Of a stretch of DNA of 64,000 nt, positions 14,737 to 24,109 are shown one piece after another. The translations under genes were made by a program, and so were the position numbers. How positions within the stretch are numbered: the first letter of the stretch is position 1; the number at the start of each line of letters is the position of its first letter. The DNA comes from Nocardioidaceae bacterium (GTDB lineage: Bacteria; Actinomycetota; Actinomycetes; Propionibacteriales; Nocardioidaceae): positions 154,213 to 218,212 of the forward strand of contig JAUJOO010000001.1 in the NCBI GenBank assembly GCA_030447585.1, in the 5' to 3' direction. The notes beneath the pieces are model-generated. The model worked only from the letters and a program-made list of their open reading frames with translations, ran no database searches and was not told where the DNA came from.

Positions 14737-17280
14737 ATGCTGAGAGTGACCTGGTGCAACCTCGTCGTGCGCAAGCTTCGGCTCGCCCTCAGCGCCTTCG
14801 CCATCGTCTTGGGCGTGGCGTTCGTGGCCGGCTCATTCATCTTCACCGATGCCATGGGAGGCGCGTTCTCTGGCATCCTGAAGGGGACCACTGCGGATGT
14901 CGAGATCGCGCCGAAGGGAGCGAACGACTTCGACTCCCAGCAGGACAGGCGCACCATCGCCGCCGACGTCGTGGACAAGCTGGAAGAGCTGCCGGAGGCC
15001 GCGTCAGTCCACCCGTACAACCAGCAGCAGGGCGTCTATGTGATAGACGGCGACGGCGACCTGGTCGGCGGCAACGGTCCGCCGGGGTTCGCATTCAACT
15101 ACGGCGACACGGTTGCGATCACGGGCGACCCGATCCTCGAGCTGGCCGAAGGCGACTTGCCGAGCGGGACCGGTGAGGTCGCCCTCGAGCTGTCGACCGC
15201 CGAGAAAGCGGGGTACGAGATCGGCGACGAGGTCGAGCTGGTCACCGCCGGGGAGAACCCGAAGTTGCACGCCACCCTGACAGGACTGATGAGGTTCGGC
15301 TCCTCGGGCGGAGCGGCCGGAGCGACCATCGTCGTCTTCTCACCCGAGGCGATGCAAGACCTGTTCTTCCAGGGAAAGGACGTCTACTCGGGTGTTTCGC
15401 TCACTGCCGCCGAGGGGGTCTCCCAGGAGGAGCTCAGAGATGCTGCCCAGCCGCTCCTCCCCAACGGCGTGGCGGCCCGCACCGGCGACGACATGGTGGA
15501 GGAGAACGAGGCCGGCCTCCAGGAGATCCTCGGTTATCTCAACATGTTTCTGCTCGTGTTCGCCGGAGTCGCGTTGGTCGTCGGGACGTTCCTCATCGTC
15601 AACACGTTCTCGATCCTGGTCGCCCAGCGCAGCCGCGAGCTCGCCCTGCTGCGAGCGATGGGCGCCTCGAAACGGCAGGTGAACCGGTCCGTGTTGGTCG
15701 AGGCGTTCGCCGTCGGGATCTTCGGCTCGACGGTTGGTATCGGGGCCGGCTACCTGCTGGCGCTCGGGCTGCGGGCGCTGTTCGGTCTCTTCGGCCTCGA
15801 CCTCACCGATGCCGAGTTCCCGGTGACCCTACGCACGGTGCTCGTGTCGTACGCCGTCGGTCTGGTCGTGACCATGGTCGCCGCCTATCTCCCCGCCCGG
15901 CGGGGCAGCCGAGTCGCCCCGGTGGCAGCCATGCGCGACGAGGTCGCCCTGTCCGAGGCGTCGCTGCGACGTCGGATGATCGTCGGCGCGGTCATGGTGC
16001 TGGGTGGCGTCGGTCTGATGATGCTGGGTTTCGCGCGTGAAGGAGGAAGCGGTCTGGCCTTGATCGGAGCGGGCATGCTCGCCGTCTTGGTAGGGGTGGC
16101 GCTGATGGCACCGGTCCTGGGTCGTCCGGTCATCGTGGCGCTCGGGGCGGCGTACCGCAGGATGTTCGGCACCGTGGGTGCGCTGGCAACGCAGAACTCG
16201 CTGCGCAACCCGCGTCGGACGGCGGCGACGGCGAGTGCGTTGATGATCGGGTTGACGTTGGTGGCCTTGATGTCGATCCTCGGCACTTCTGCGTCGGCCA
16301 GCACGGATAAGTCGATCCGTGAGGCCCTCACGTCCGAGTACATAGTCTCGAACGTCGTCGGGACACCGTTCAGCCCGCAGATCGCCGAGCGGATTCGTGA
16401 CCTTCCCGAGGTCGAGAGGGTGGTTCAGTTCCGAACCGCAATCGCAAGAGTGGACGGCAACACTGGTTTCGTCGGCGCCGTCGCCCCGGAGGGGCTGGCT
16501 GAGGCGTTCAAGCTCCCAACGCTGGGAGACATCACTTCCACCTTCCGCCCCGGGACCGTCCTGGTCCTGGAGCCGGACGCGAAGCGCAGAGGGCTCGAGG
16601 TAGGTGACACCCTCTCGATGGAGTTCCAGGGCGGCAAGGTCGATCTCGAGATCGCCGGCACCTTCCCCGCAGGGCCATTACCTGCGGAGTACCTGGTGAC
16701 TCCGGATACTTTGCTCAAGGGAGGGCTGGAGCCACAGGACTCGATGTTGTTCATCACCAAGGCGCCGGGGGCAGCCGGCGACGACCTTCGGACGGCGGTC
16801 GACGAGATCACCCGCGAGCTCCCGACCGTCACTTTGAAGGATCCCCAGGAGTTCGCCGAGGAGCGGAAGGCACAGATCAACATCTTCTTGTACCTCGTCT
16901 ACGCACTGCTCGGCCTCGCGATCATCATCGCAGTGCTCGGAATCATCAACACGCTGGCACTGTCGGTGATCGAGCGAACTCGGGAGGTGGGCCTGTTGCG
17001 TGCCGTGGGGATGAGCCGCAAGCAGCTACGACGGATGGTGCGGCTGGAGTCCGCTGCGATCGCCGTGCTCGGAGCGGTGCTGGGTGTAGCGATGGGCGTC
17101 GCGTTTGGTGTCGCGTTGCAGCGCGCCATCGCCGACCAGGGCCTCGAGGTCTTGTCGATCCCGTGGCTGCAACTGGCGATCTTTGTGGTGGTCGCTGCGC
17201 TGGTGGGGGTGTTGGCCGCCGTATTCCCGGCCCGGAGAGCAGCAAGGCTCAACGTGCTGAGGGCAATCACCACCGAGTAG
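14737..17280 (+). CDS. FtsX/MacB-type ABC transporter permease
   Basis: An 847-aa permease with duplicated FtsX architecture. It has an N-terminal helix (LRLALSAFAIVLGVAFVAGSFIF), a first extracytoplasmic domain, and three helices about residues 265-400 with the coupling-region pattern RSRELALLRAMGASKRQV. A further helix, a second extracytoplasmic domain (about 500-705) and a second helix cluster with RTREVGLLRAVGMSRKQL complete it. These paired segments contact the ATPase encoded upstream. Typical length for the family (about 850 aa). The extracytoplasmic domains show no enzyme motif. Confidence 0.95.
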   Translation: MLRVTWCNLVVRKLRLALSAFAIVLGVAFVAGSFIFTDAMGGAFSGILKGTTADVEIAPKGANDFDSQQDRRTIAADVVDKLEELPEAASVHPYNQQQGVYVIDGDGDLVGGNGPPGFAFNYGDTVAITGDPILELAEGDLPSGTGEVALELSTAEKAGYEIGDEVELVTAGENPKLHATLTGLMRFGSSGGAAGATIVVFSPEAMQDLFFQGKDVYSGVSLTAAEGVSQEELRDAAQPLLPNGVAARTGDDMVEENEAGLQEILGYLNMFLLVFAGVALVVGTFLIVNTFSILVAQRSRELALLRAMGASKRQVNRSVLVEAFAVGIFGSTVGIGAGYLLALGLRALFGLFGLDLTDAEFPVTLRTVLVSYAVGLVVTMVAAYLPARRGSRVAPVAAMRDEVALSEASLRRRMIVGAVMVLGGVGLMMLGFAREGGSGLALIGAGMLAVLVGVALMAPVLGRPVIVALGAAYRRMFGTVGALATQNSLRNPRRTAATASALMIGLTLVALMSILGTSASASTDKSIREALTSEYIVSNVVGTPFSPQIAERIRDLPEVERVVQFRTAIARVDGNTGFVGAVAPEGLAEAFKLPTLGDITSTFRPGTVLVLEPDAKRRGLEVGDTLSMEFQGGKVDLEIAGTFPAGPLPAEYLVTPDTLLKGGLEPQDSMLFITKAPGAAGDDLRTAVDEITRELPTVTLKDPQEFAEERKAQINIFLYLVYALLGLAIIIAVLGIINTLALSVIERTREVGLLRAVGMSRKQLRRMVRLESAAIAVLGAVLGVAMGVAFGVALQRAIADQGLEVLSIPWLQLAIFVVVAALVGVLAAVFPARRAARLNVLRAITTE

Positions 17281-17296
17281 CGGCGGGACAAGAAAA

Positions 17297-17323
17297 GGTC
17301 CCCCGCGAAAACCGCGGAGGACC
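17297..17323. terminator. Intrinsic terminator-like hairpin between convergent permease and csp genes
   Basis: GGTCCCCCGCG-AAAAC-CGCGGAGGACC, an 11-bp stem with one mismatch and a 5-nt loop, followed by CTCTCTT on the plus side and preceded by AAAA (so TTTT on the minus side). It lies 16 bp after the permease stop and 20 bp beyond the csp stop, so it could serve both. Confidence 0.75.
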
Positions 17324-17343
17324 TCTCTTGAGTCTGCTACGTG

Positions 17344-17547
17344 TCAGATGACGCGCACGTTCTCAGCCTGCAGGCCCTTGGGACCCTGAGCCGTCTCGAA
17401 CTCGACGCGCTGGTTCTCGTCGAGCGTCTTGTAGCCCTCCGCGGCAATAGCCGAGAAATGGACGAAAACGTCAGGCAGGTCGCCGTCTTGGGAGATGAAG
17501 CCGAAGCCCTTCTCGCCGTTGAACCACTTCACAGTTCCCTGTGCCAT
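17344..17547 (-). CDS. Cold shock protein, CspA family
   Basis: A 67-aa single CSD protein starting [25 protein letters not shown]1 (KGFGFI) and RNP2 (DVFVHFSAI) are both intact, so it binds single-stranded RNA/DNA as an RNA chaperone. ATG 17547 is preceded by AAGGAG at a good distance; the longer track start at 17670 has no support. Convergent with the ABC permease. Confidence 0.96.
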   Translation of the reverse strand: MAQGTVKWFNGEKGFGFISQDGDLPDVFVHFSAIAAEGYKTLDENQRVEFETAQGPKGLQAENVRVI

Positions 17548-18049
17548 GTGATGCTCCTTCGTGTGGGTGTTGCGTTGATGAAAGACCCCGGACATGAGGC
17601 CCCTTTGGCTGCGCTCGTGCTCTTCCCACATTCGGTATGGCTCATGGCGGTACGGCTCATGGATCTCCAAACAACAAGACGCTCACGGCTTTGGGTCCGC
17701 GAGCGTCCAGGAACGTGCGAGTACTCTGTGCAACGTGTGGGCCACGCTACCACTTCCGGCGTCGTTGGCCAACGTCCTGCTGTGGCGAGCAGTGCCGCTG
17801 ACCGATGCCTTGACGCCCTTGAGGCCGACAGCCCCTGTGGACGACGATTTCCGTCGATCCGGTAGCCGCTGATAATCTTGCCTGATTGGCCCGTCTCGAC
17901 GCCGGGCCGCACAACGTCAGCCCCACTGGTCGATGGTGTCGATCTCCCGCCGGATCCGCGAGTGTCGTCGCCGTCGCCCAGGGCGCGGGCGTGACCTCCT
18001 GTCACGGAGAGACCGTGACCGCAGAGTCCACAGGAGGTGGATGCGCAGC
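17548..18049. other. Intergenic region with csp leader and rpsF promoter
   Basis: About 500 bp without a convincing gene. The csp side probably contains a long 5' leader, as in many csp genes. A 15-bp doublet CGGTATGGCTCATGG/CGGTACGGCTCATGG sits near 17634-17663. The rpsF side ends in CAGGAGGTGG before the start codon. Confidence 0.55.
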
Positions 18050-18340
18050 ATGCGTAACTACGAACTCATGGTCATCCTCGACCCGGACCTCGAGGAGCGC
18101 ACGGTTCAGCCGTCCCTCGAGACATACCTGAACCTGGTGACACAAGACGGCGGCAGCGTGGAGTCCGTCGACGTGTGGGGCCGCCGTCGCCTGGCGTACG
18201 AAGTCGACAAGAAGACCGAGGGCATCTATGCCGTGGTGACGTTGTCGGCGGAGCCTGCCACGGTGAAGGAGCTTGACCGCCAGCTCGGGCTCAACGAGTC
18301 CGTGATGCGTACCAAGGTCATGCGACCCGAAGTGCACTGA
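18050..18340 (+). CDS. rpsF: 30S ribosomal protein S6
   Basis: A 96-aa S6 protein, [19 protein letters not shown], with the conserved [21 protein letters not shown]. It binds S18 on the small subunit platform. Start 18050 lies 12 nt after AGGAGG; an in-frame ATG at 18041 is closer (3 nt) but would add MRS, which homologues lack. First gene of the rpsF-ssb-rpsR-rplI operon. Confidence 0.97.
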   Translation: MRNYELMVILDPDLEERTVQPSLETYLNLVTQDGGSVESVDVWGRRRLAYEVDKKTEGIYAVVTLSAEPATVKELDRQLGLNESVMRTKVMRPEVH

Positions 18341-18412
18341 TCCACCAGATCATGCACAGACCGATTCCCCCGGTCGTTCCATCTTCGAACCGACCTACTT
18401 GAGAGGCTGCTC

Positions 18413-18913
18413 ATGGCAGGCGAAACCAATCTCACCGTCATCGGAAACATCACCGACGACCCCGACCTGCGCTTCACCCCGTCGGGTGCGGCGGTGGCCA
18501 ACTTCACCGTGGCGTCCACTCCCCGGATCTTCGACAAGCAGACGAACGAGTGGAAGGACGGCGACGCGCTGTTCCTGCGGTGCTCGATCTGGCGGCAGGC
18601 GGCTGAGAACGTCGCCGAGTCGCTGCAGCGCGGCTCCCGGGTCATCGTTTCGGGGCGGCTCAAGCAGCGCTCCTACGAGACCCGGGAGGGGGAGAAGCGC
18701 ACTGTCGTCGAGCTCGACGTAGAGGAGATCGGCGCGTCGCTCAAGTACGCGACCGCCAAGATCACCAAGACAACTCGCTCAGGCAGCGGCGGTGACGCCG
18801 GCGGCCAGGCAGGCAACGACCCCTGGGCGTCGCCTGCCGGAGCTCAGAGCTCAGGTGGCAACGACCCCTGGGCGTCGCCTGCCGCTGGCAGCACCGATGA
18901 GCCACCGTTCTGA
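18413..18913 (+). CDS. ssb: Single-stranded DNA-binding protein
   Basis: A 166-aa SSB. An N-terminal OB-fold ([67 protein letters not shown]) is followed by a Gly/Pro/Trp-rich disordered linker in which NDPWASPA occurs twice. The acidic tip TDEPPF recruits replication and repair partners. It sits between rpsF and rpsR as usual. Confidence 0.97.
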   Translation: MAGETNLTVIGNITDDPDLRFTPSGAAVANFTVASTPRIFDKQTNEWKDGDALFLRCSIWRQAAENVAESLQRGSRVIVSGRLKQRSYETREGEKRTVVELDVEEIGASLKYATAKITKTTRSGSGGDAGGQAGNDPWASPAGAQSSGGNDPWASPAAGSTDEPPF

Positions 18914-19011
18914 CCGGATCATGACCGCCCACTGCTGACCACCCCCGGCGTGACGTCGGGCTCACGTTGACCATTCCGGCTTCGGTCGGGCTCGAGAAAG
19001 GGAGCACCACA

Positions 19012-19248
19012 ATGGCCAAACCAGTTGTACGCAAGCCGAAGAAGAAGGTGTGCGCGTTCTGCAAGGACAAGGCGACGTACGTCGACTACAAGGACACCAC
19101 GCTGCTTCGCAAGTTCATCTCCGACCGCGGCAAGATCCGCGCGCGTCGGGTGACGGGCAACTGCACCCAGCATCAGCGCGATGTCGCCATGGCGATCAAG
19201 AACGCTCGCGAGATGGCGCTGCTGCCCTACACGTCCACCGCACGCTGA
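19012..19248 (+). CDS. rpsR: 30S ribosomal protein S18
   Basis: A 78-aa S18, [20 protein letters not shown], with the cysteine-containing (zinc-ribbon, 'C+') form: VCAFC plus [11 protein letters not shown] 19012 has GAAAGGGAG upstream; the track start 18967 is spurious. Actinobacteria often hold a second, zinc-free S18; only this one is in the window. Confidence 0.96.
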   Translation: MAKPVVRKPKKKVCAFCKDKATYVDYKDTTLLRKFISDRGKIRARRVTGNCTQHQRDVAMAIKNAREMALLPYTSTAR

Positions 19249-19259
19249 GAGGCCAGGCT

Positions 19260-19706
19260 ATGAAGCTCATTTTGACTCAGGAGGTCTCCGCTCTCGGCGC
19301 TCCGGGGGACGTGGTCGAGGTCAAGGACGGCTACGGTCGCAACTACTTGATGCCTAGAGGTTTTGCGATCCGCTGGACCAAGGGTGCGGAAAAGCAGATC
19401 GCCTCCATCAAGAAGGCCCGCTCCGTCCGCGACGTGCGTGACCTCGGCCACGCCGACGACGTCAAGAGCCAGCTCGAGGCGCTGACCGTGCGGGTGCCGG
19501 CGCAGGCCGGCTCGACCGGCCGCCTCTTCGGCGCCGTCACAGTGGCCGACATCGTCTCCGCTGTAAAGGCGGCGGGTGGACCTGACATCGACAAACGCCG
19601 GATCCAGGTGGCCCAGCCCATCAAGTCCATCGGTACTCACGAGGTGCAGGTCAAGGTTCACGACGACGTCCTGGCGAGGCTCACGCTCGACGTCGTCGCC
19701 TCCTGA
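19260..19706 (+). CDS. rplI: 50S ribosomal protein L9
   Basis: A 148-aa L9 beginning [36 protein letters not shown], the invariant N-terminal domain, then a connecting helix and the C-terminal domain [19 protein letters not shown]. The ATG at 19260 lies 11 bp after the rpsR stop. Confidence 0.97.
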   Translation: MKLILTQEVSALGAPGDVVEVKDGYGRNYLMPRGFAIRWTKGAEKQIASIKKARSVRDVRDLGHADDVKSQLEALTVRVPAQAGSTGRLFGAVTVADIVSAVKAAGGPDIDKRRIQVAQPIKSIGTHEVQVKVHDDVLARLTLDVVAS

Positions 19707-19756
19707 GCGCGGCCACCGGTCGCTTCAGCCGAGTAGGTGCCGGGCGGTCTCCGGTA

Positions 19757-20308
19757 TCAGGGCGGCGAATCTTTCCTTGAGGGCGGCTGCGCCCAGACGT
19801 GGTTGGCGCTCATGAGCAGGACGACGGCGTACGCCGCCAACGCGACCGCGGTGAGCACCTGGCTCCAGCCGACCAGGGCGACGGCCAGGGCGTGATCGTT
19901 GGGGTTGACGGCCCAACCGCCCACGAACAGGCAGAGCCCGGCGGCTAGCCCAAGCGCCGCGGCTGCATACGCCCGCGCAACCGGGCGGTCCGAGATCTGG
20001 GCAAGTCCACGCAGACCAGCCGCTCCGAAGACGGCGGCGAGCGCCACGACGACGCCGCGTAGGAAGGCGAGAGCTTCCTCGGTGTCGCCGCTAAGGAGCC
20101 CCGGGGCGAAGTCGGCGAGCGCCAGCACGGCTGCCGCCCCCCCGATCACGGCCGCGGTGCTGAGCAGCCGCGACGACGAATGGAGCCGCCACAGCCCCGC
20201 GGCATACAGCGCAAGCCCGATGGAGTCGGGAACGACATCCACCTCGTTGGAGTGGATTCTCAACAACACGAACACGATGCCGAATGCGCACAGCAGCAGG
20301 GGCGCCAT
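19757..20308 (-). CDS. Hypothetical integral membrane protein
   Basis: A 183-aa protein with about five hydrophobic segments, starting MAPLLLCAFGIVFVLLRIHSNEVDVVPDSIGLALYAAGL. The N-terminal pattern resembles small actinobacterial membrane proteins near rplI/dnaB, but I cannot assign a family. Convergent with rplI and in line with the MATE gene, with 40 bp between. No catalytic residues evident. Confidence 0.7.
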   Translation of the reverse strand: MAPLLLCAFGIVFVLLRIHSNEVDVVPDSIGLALYAAGLWRLHSSSRLLSTAAVIGGAAAVLALADFAPGLLSGDTEEALAFLRGVVVALAAVFGAAGLRGLAQISDRPVARAYAAAALGLAAGLCLFVGGWAVNPNDHALAVALVGWSQVLTAVALAAYAVVLLMSANHVWAQPPSRKDSPP

Positions 20309-20348
20309 AGCCGCAGACCCTAGCCCGCCGTCCAGGTAGGGCTGGAGG

Positions 20349-21821
20349 TCAGCCGGCGTCCTGTCGGCTGGAGGGGGCTGCGCCGAGCACGAGCCACCGG
20401 TCGGTTCGGGCCCGCCAGAGCAGCGTGAGCATTCGGATCACCATGAAACCGGAGAATGCCCACCACAGTGCGGTGAGACTGCCGTCGGTGACCATCACCA
20501 CGACGGCCATCGGGACGAACGCGAGCAGGTTCACCAGACCGGCCCAGGCGAGATAGCGACCGTCACCGGCACCGATGAGGACTCCGTCCAGGACGAACAC
20601 GATCCCAGCGACCGGCTGGTGCACTGCGACGATCAGCAAGACGCCCGCGAGCAGGTCCTGCACCTGCGCGTCGGGGCTGAACAAGGGAACGACCAGAGGC
20701 CGGCTCACCGCGATCAGGCCCCCCAACCCGAAACCGCACACGACCCCCCACCAGATCATCCGCCGGGTGGCAGCGCGGGCGCCGGCGGCGTCGCTGGCGC
20801 CCAGCAGCTTGCCGGTGATGGCCTGCCCCGCGATGGCGATCGCGTCGAGGGCGAAGGCCAGGAACGTCCAGATGGTGAAGGCGACCTGATGGGCGGCGAC
20901 GGCCGGGGTTGAAATCGTTGCCGCCACATAGACCGTCAGCAGCAGCGCGGCCCGCAGCGTCAGCGTCCGGACCATCAGAGGTACGCCGACTCGCCACGCC
21001 GCCACAACGCCGCGCCGGTGCGGCCGAAGTGAGGCGCCCGACTTCCGCGCGGCTCCGACAACGACGTAGACGATGACGGCTGCGGCAGCGCCTTGAGCTA
21101 CGAGTGTCCCCGCTGCGGACCCTCTGATACCCCATCCGAAGCCGTACACGAAGAGCAGGTTGAGAGCGATGTTGACCACGTTCGCAGCGATGGCCACCGC
21201 AAGTGGCGTCTTCGTGTCTTGCAGACCTCGCAAGACGCCAGTTGCTGCAAACATGACCAGGAGGGCAAGGATGCCGAATGCCGCGATGCCCAGGTAGGCG
21301 ATGGCGAAGCGGGTCACCTGAGGGCCGGCATCGAAGGCGGCAACGATCGCCGGGGTAGCGACAACGGTGACCGCTACCAGCGCCACCCCGATCAGCAGCG
21401 CCAACCAGAGGCCGTCGACTCCGAGGCTTAGCGCGTCGCGCCGGTCTCCCGCCCCGATGCTGCGTGCGACGCTCGACGTGGTGCCGTAGGCGAGGAAGAC
21501 GAACAGCCCGACAACCGTCTGGATGACGACGCCGGCGATCCCGAGCGCGGCGAGCTGGGGGGTCCCGAGGTGACCAACGATCGCGGCGTCGGCGAGCAAG
21601 AACACTGGTTCGGAGATCAAGGCGGCGAACGCCGGAACGGCGAGCCGGGCGATCTCGCGGTCCTGCCGCCGATTCCGTGCCCGCGACGACGACGGCGGCG
21701 GCTGGTGGCCCGAACCGTCCGTCAGCTCGGGCGTGTCTCCTAGCGTGGCGGCGATCGTGACCCGGAACCGATGGCGCGACGGCTCCGAATGTGCTAGTTC
21801 AGCCGGTGTCGGATCCGCCAT
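20349..21821 (-). CDS. MATE family efflux transporter (DinF-like)
   Basis: About 490 aa from ATG 21821, preceded by AGGAGG at 4 nt spacing; the track start at 21860 has none. Twelve hydrophobic helices follow a 60-residue hydrophilic head. MATE hallmarks: REIARLAVPAFAALISEPVFLLADAAIVGHLGTPQLAALGIA in the first helices and the equivalent repeat in the second half (LTLRAALLLTVYVAATI, VAAHQVAF, GQAITGKLLGA). Such pumps expel cationic compounds using Na+ or H+ gradients. It lies between rplI and dnaB and is divergent from dnaB. Confidence 0.93.
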   Translation of the reverse strand: MADPTPAELAHSEPSRHRFRVTIAATLGDTPELTDGSGHQPPPSSSRARNRRQDREIARLAVPAFAALISEPVFLLADAAIVGHLGTPQLAALGIAGVVIQTVVGLFVFLAYGTTSSVARSIGAGDRRDALSLGVDGLWLALLIGVALVAVTVVATPAIVAAFDAGPQVTRFAIAYLGIAAFGILALLVMFAATGVLRGLQDTKTPLAVAIAANVVNIALNLLFVYGFGWGIRGSAAGTLVAQGAAAAVIVYVVVGAARKSGASLRPHRRGVVAAWRVGVPLMVRTLTLRAALLLTVYVAATISTPAVAAHQVAFTIWTFLAFALDAIAIAGQAITGKLLGASDAAGARAATRRMIWWGVVCGFGLGGLIAVSRPLVVPLFSPDAQVQDLLAGVLLIVAVHQPVAGIVFVLDGVLIGAGDGRYLAWAGLVNLLAFVPMAVVVMVTDGSLTALWWAFSGFMVIRMLTLLWRARTDRWLVLGAAPSSRQDAG

Positions 21822-22152
21822 GACACCTCCTAGATTTCTCGCAGACTTTCTTTTCTCCACACGCCGGGACGACCGTTTTCCCAGGTCAGTGGCGACCCAC
21901 CTGGGCCGGAAAAATACTTGTCCACCAACCTATCCCCACCCTGTGCACACACTGGCGCGGCGATTTCCACAGCCAAGACCACTTATCCACAAGGGGTGTT
22001 AACCGGCCGCTGTCCAACCGGTGGCGGGCCCCGTAGCGTCCCCGTTGATCCTTCTGCTCCACCTGCGGTGACGTGTCTTGCGCCGCGTTGTCGGTGCGTG
22101 GGCCTAGCGTCTCAGACACGTCATGAGTGACCTGCGTCAGTCGAGGAGTTCC
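21822..22152. promoter_or_regulatory. dnaB upstream region with a cluster of DnaA-box-like 9-mers
   Basis: About 330 bp between divergent MATE and dnaB genes. Within 75 bp are TTGTCCACC (21918), CTATCCCCA (21930), TGTGCACAC near 21943, TTTCCACAG (21964) and a perfect TTATCCACA (21983). The actinobacterial DnaA box is TTGTCCACA and the general one TTATNCACA. The cluster suggests DnaA-dependent regulation of dnaB, or DnaA titration. It lacks an adjoining dnaA or dnaN, so it is not called an origin. Confidence 0.6.
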
Positions 22153-23535
22153 GTGAGCATCGCCGAGTACTACGGCCCACAGTCGGTTCCCGACGACTAT
22201 GGGTCGAGCAGTAGGCAGGCGGGTCGCACCCCTCCACAAGACGAGCACGCCGAACAGTCCGTGTTGGGTGCCATGCTGTTGAGCAAAGACGCGATCGCTG
22301 ATGTGGTCGAGGTGATACGTGGCAGTGACTTCTACCGGCCCGCGCATGAGCTGGTCTTCGACGTCATCCTCGATCTCTACGGCCGTGGTGAGCCAGCTGA
22401 TGCCATCACCGTGTCCGCTGAACTGACCCGAGCCGGGGCGCTCGCCAGGGCCGGCGGAGCGCCGTACCTGCACACGCTGGTCGCTGGTGTGCCCGTCGCC
22501 GCCAACGCCGGGTACTACGCCGGTATCGTCCGGGAGAAGGCTGTCCTTCGCCGGCTCATCGACGCCGGCACGAAGATCGTTCAGATCGGATACGCCGCGG
22601 AAGGCCAGGTCGACGACGTCGTCGACCAGGCGCAGGCGGAGGTGTACGCAGTAACCGACAAGCGAACCTCGGAGGACTACGCGCCGCTGGCAGACATCAT
22701 GGAGCTCACCATCGACGAGCTCGAGGCCATCGGCAACCGGGACGGCGCGATGGCGGGTGTCCCGACTGGTTTCGCAGAACTGGACGAGCTCACCAACGGC
22801 CTGCACGGTGGCCAGATGATCGTGGTCGCGGCAAGGCCGGCCATCGGCAAGTCCACCTTGGCCTTGGATCTGTGTCGGTCTGCCTCGATCAAGCACGGCC
22901 TGTGCAGTGTCATCTTCTCGCTCGAGATGAGCCGCACCGAGATCACCATGCGGCTGTTGTCCGCGGAGGCGAGAGTCCCCCTCTCCACGATGCGCAACGG
23001 CAACATGGGTGACGACGAGTGGGCCAAGCTGGTGCGCAAGATGAGCGACGTGTCAGAGGCCCCGCTTTTCATCGACGACTCCGCAAATCTGACGATGATG
23101 GAGATCCGCGCCAAGGCCCGCAGACTGAAGCAGCGCCATGACCTGCGGCTGATCGTAATCGACTACCTGCAGCTGATGTCGTCGGGCAAGAAGGTCGAAT
23201 CCCGCCAGCTCGAGGTCTCAGAGTTCTCCCGTCAGATCAAGCTGCTGGCCAAGGAGCTCAACGTGCCGGTGATCGCAGTGTCCCAGCTGAACCGTGGTTC
23301 CGAGCAACGCACCTCCAAACGGCCCCTGCTGTCCGACCTGCGAGAGTCCGGCGCCATCGAGCAAGACAGCGACATGGTTATCCTGCTGCACCGCGAAGAC
23401 GCGTACGAGAAGGACTCGGCACGGCGGGGGGAGGCCGACCTCATCGTGGCGAAGCACCGCAACGGACGCACCGACGAGATCGTGCTCGCCTTCCAGGGGC
23501 ACTACTCACGGTTCCAGGACATGGCCCGCGACTGA
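22153..23535 (+). CDS. dnaB: Replicative DNA helicase DnaB
   Basis: About 460 aa from GTG 22153, which has GAGGAG 4 nt upstream and gives the family-typical VSIAEYYG; the track ATG at 22123 is a possible alternative. The N-terminal domain RTPPQDEHAEQSVLGAMLLSKDAIADVVE binds primase. The RecA-like domain has Walker A VVAARPAIGKST, Walker B RLIVIDYLQLM, the DnaB motif LNRGSEQR, and the arginine-finger region LRESGAIEQDSDMVILLHRE. No intein is present, unlike several actinobacterial DnaB proteins. Confidence 0.97.
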   Translation: MSIAEYYGPQSVPDDYGSSSRQAGRTPPQDEHAEQSVLGAMLLSKDAIADVVEVIRGSDFYRPAHELVFDVILDLYGRGEPADAITVSAELTRAGALARAGGAPYLHTLVAGVPVAANAGYYAGIVREKAVLRRLIDAGTKIVQIGYAAEGQVDDVVDQAQAEVYAVTDKRTSEDYAPLADIMELTIDELEAIGNRDGAMAGVPTGFAELDELTNGLHGGQMIVVAARPAIGKSTLALDLCRSASIKHGLCSVIFSLEMSRTEITMRLLSAEARVPLSTMRNGNMGDDEWAKLVRKMSDVSEAPLFIDDSANLTMMEIRAKARRLKQRHDLRLIVIDYLQLMSSGKKVESRQLEVSEFSRQIKLLAKELNVPVIAVSQLNRGSEQRTSKRPLLSDLRESGAIEQDSDMVILLHREDAYEKDSARRGEADLIVAKHRNGRTDEIVLAFQGHYSRFQDMARD

Positions 23536-23545
23536 GAGGACGCAG

Positions 23546-24109
23546 ATGACGGCAGGTCGCAAGCTCTTGGCCGGTTCCGCGGCGGCGGCCGCGGCGACGG
23601 GTGTCTACCTCGGTCTGGTCACCAGCGCCGCGCCGTTCGATCTGGGCGTCGGCCGGCGTACTCGGCCGCTGGGGCCGATCGACGTCGACATCGCCGCGCC
23701 CCCCGAGATCGTCTTCGACGTTCTGATGCTCCCGTACGCCGAACGCCCCAGCAGGGCGATGAAGGAGAACGTCCGGGTGCTGGCACGCGGCAGCGACATG
23801 GTGCTGGCCGCTCACTACACGCCGGTTCGAGGCGGGCTCACCGCCACCACTGTGGAAACCGTGCGGTTCGACCGGCCCGAGCGCATTGACTTCCGGCTGG
23901 TTCGCGGTCCTGTCCCCCACGTGGTCGAGACGTTTCTCCTCGAACCGAAAGAAGGTGGCACCCGGCTCCTCTACACCGGTGAGATGGGCACCGACCTGTG
24001 GACGTTGGGGACGTGGTGGGGGGATGTCGTGGCTAGGCCGTGGGAGCAGACGGTCAGTGCGTCACTGGCGGCAGCGAAAGCAGAAGCCGAACGCCGCCAC
24101 AACGGTTAG
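23546..24109 (+). CDS. SRPBCC family protein (lipid-binding START-like fold)
   Basis: A 187-aa protein starting MTAGRKLLAGSAAAAAATGVYLGLVTSAAPFDLGVGRRTRPLGP, with a hydrophobic N-terminal segment that may be an anchor. It then has a polyketide-cyclase/SRPBCC body (IDVDIAAPPEIVFDVLMLPYAER). Ligand and role unknown. It starts 11 bp after dnaB and is probably co-transcribed. A conventional length for the fold (150-190 aa). Confidence 0.72.
   Translation: MTAGRKLLAGSAAAAAATGVYLGLVTSAAPFDLGVGRRTRPLGPIDVDIAAPPEIVFDVLMLPYAERPSRAMKENVRVLARGSDMVLAAHYTPVRGGLTATTVETVRFDRPERIDFRLVRGPVPHVVETFLLEPKEGGTRLLYTGEMGTDLWTLGTWWGDVVARPWEQTVSASLAAAKAEAERRHNG

Noticed and set aside
17634-17663. 15-bp direct doublet upstream of csp as an operator
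   Set aside because: Imperfect, isolated and with no neighbouring regulator; probably chance or slippage.
21822-22152. Chromosomal replication origin
   Set aside because: No dnaA or dnaN nearby and only one perfect DnaA box; treated as a regulatory cluster.
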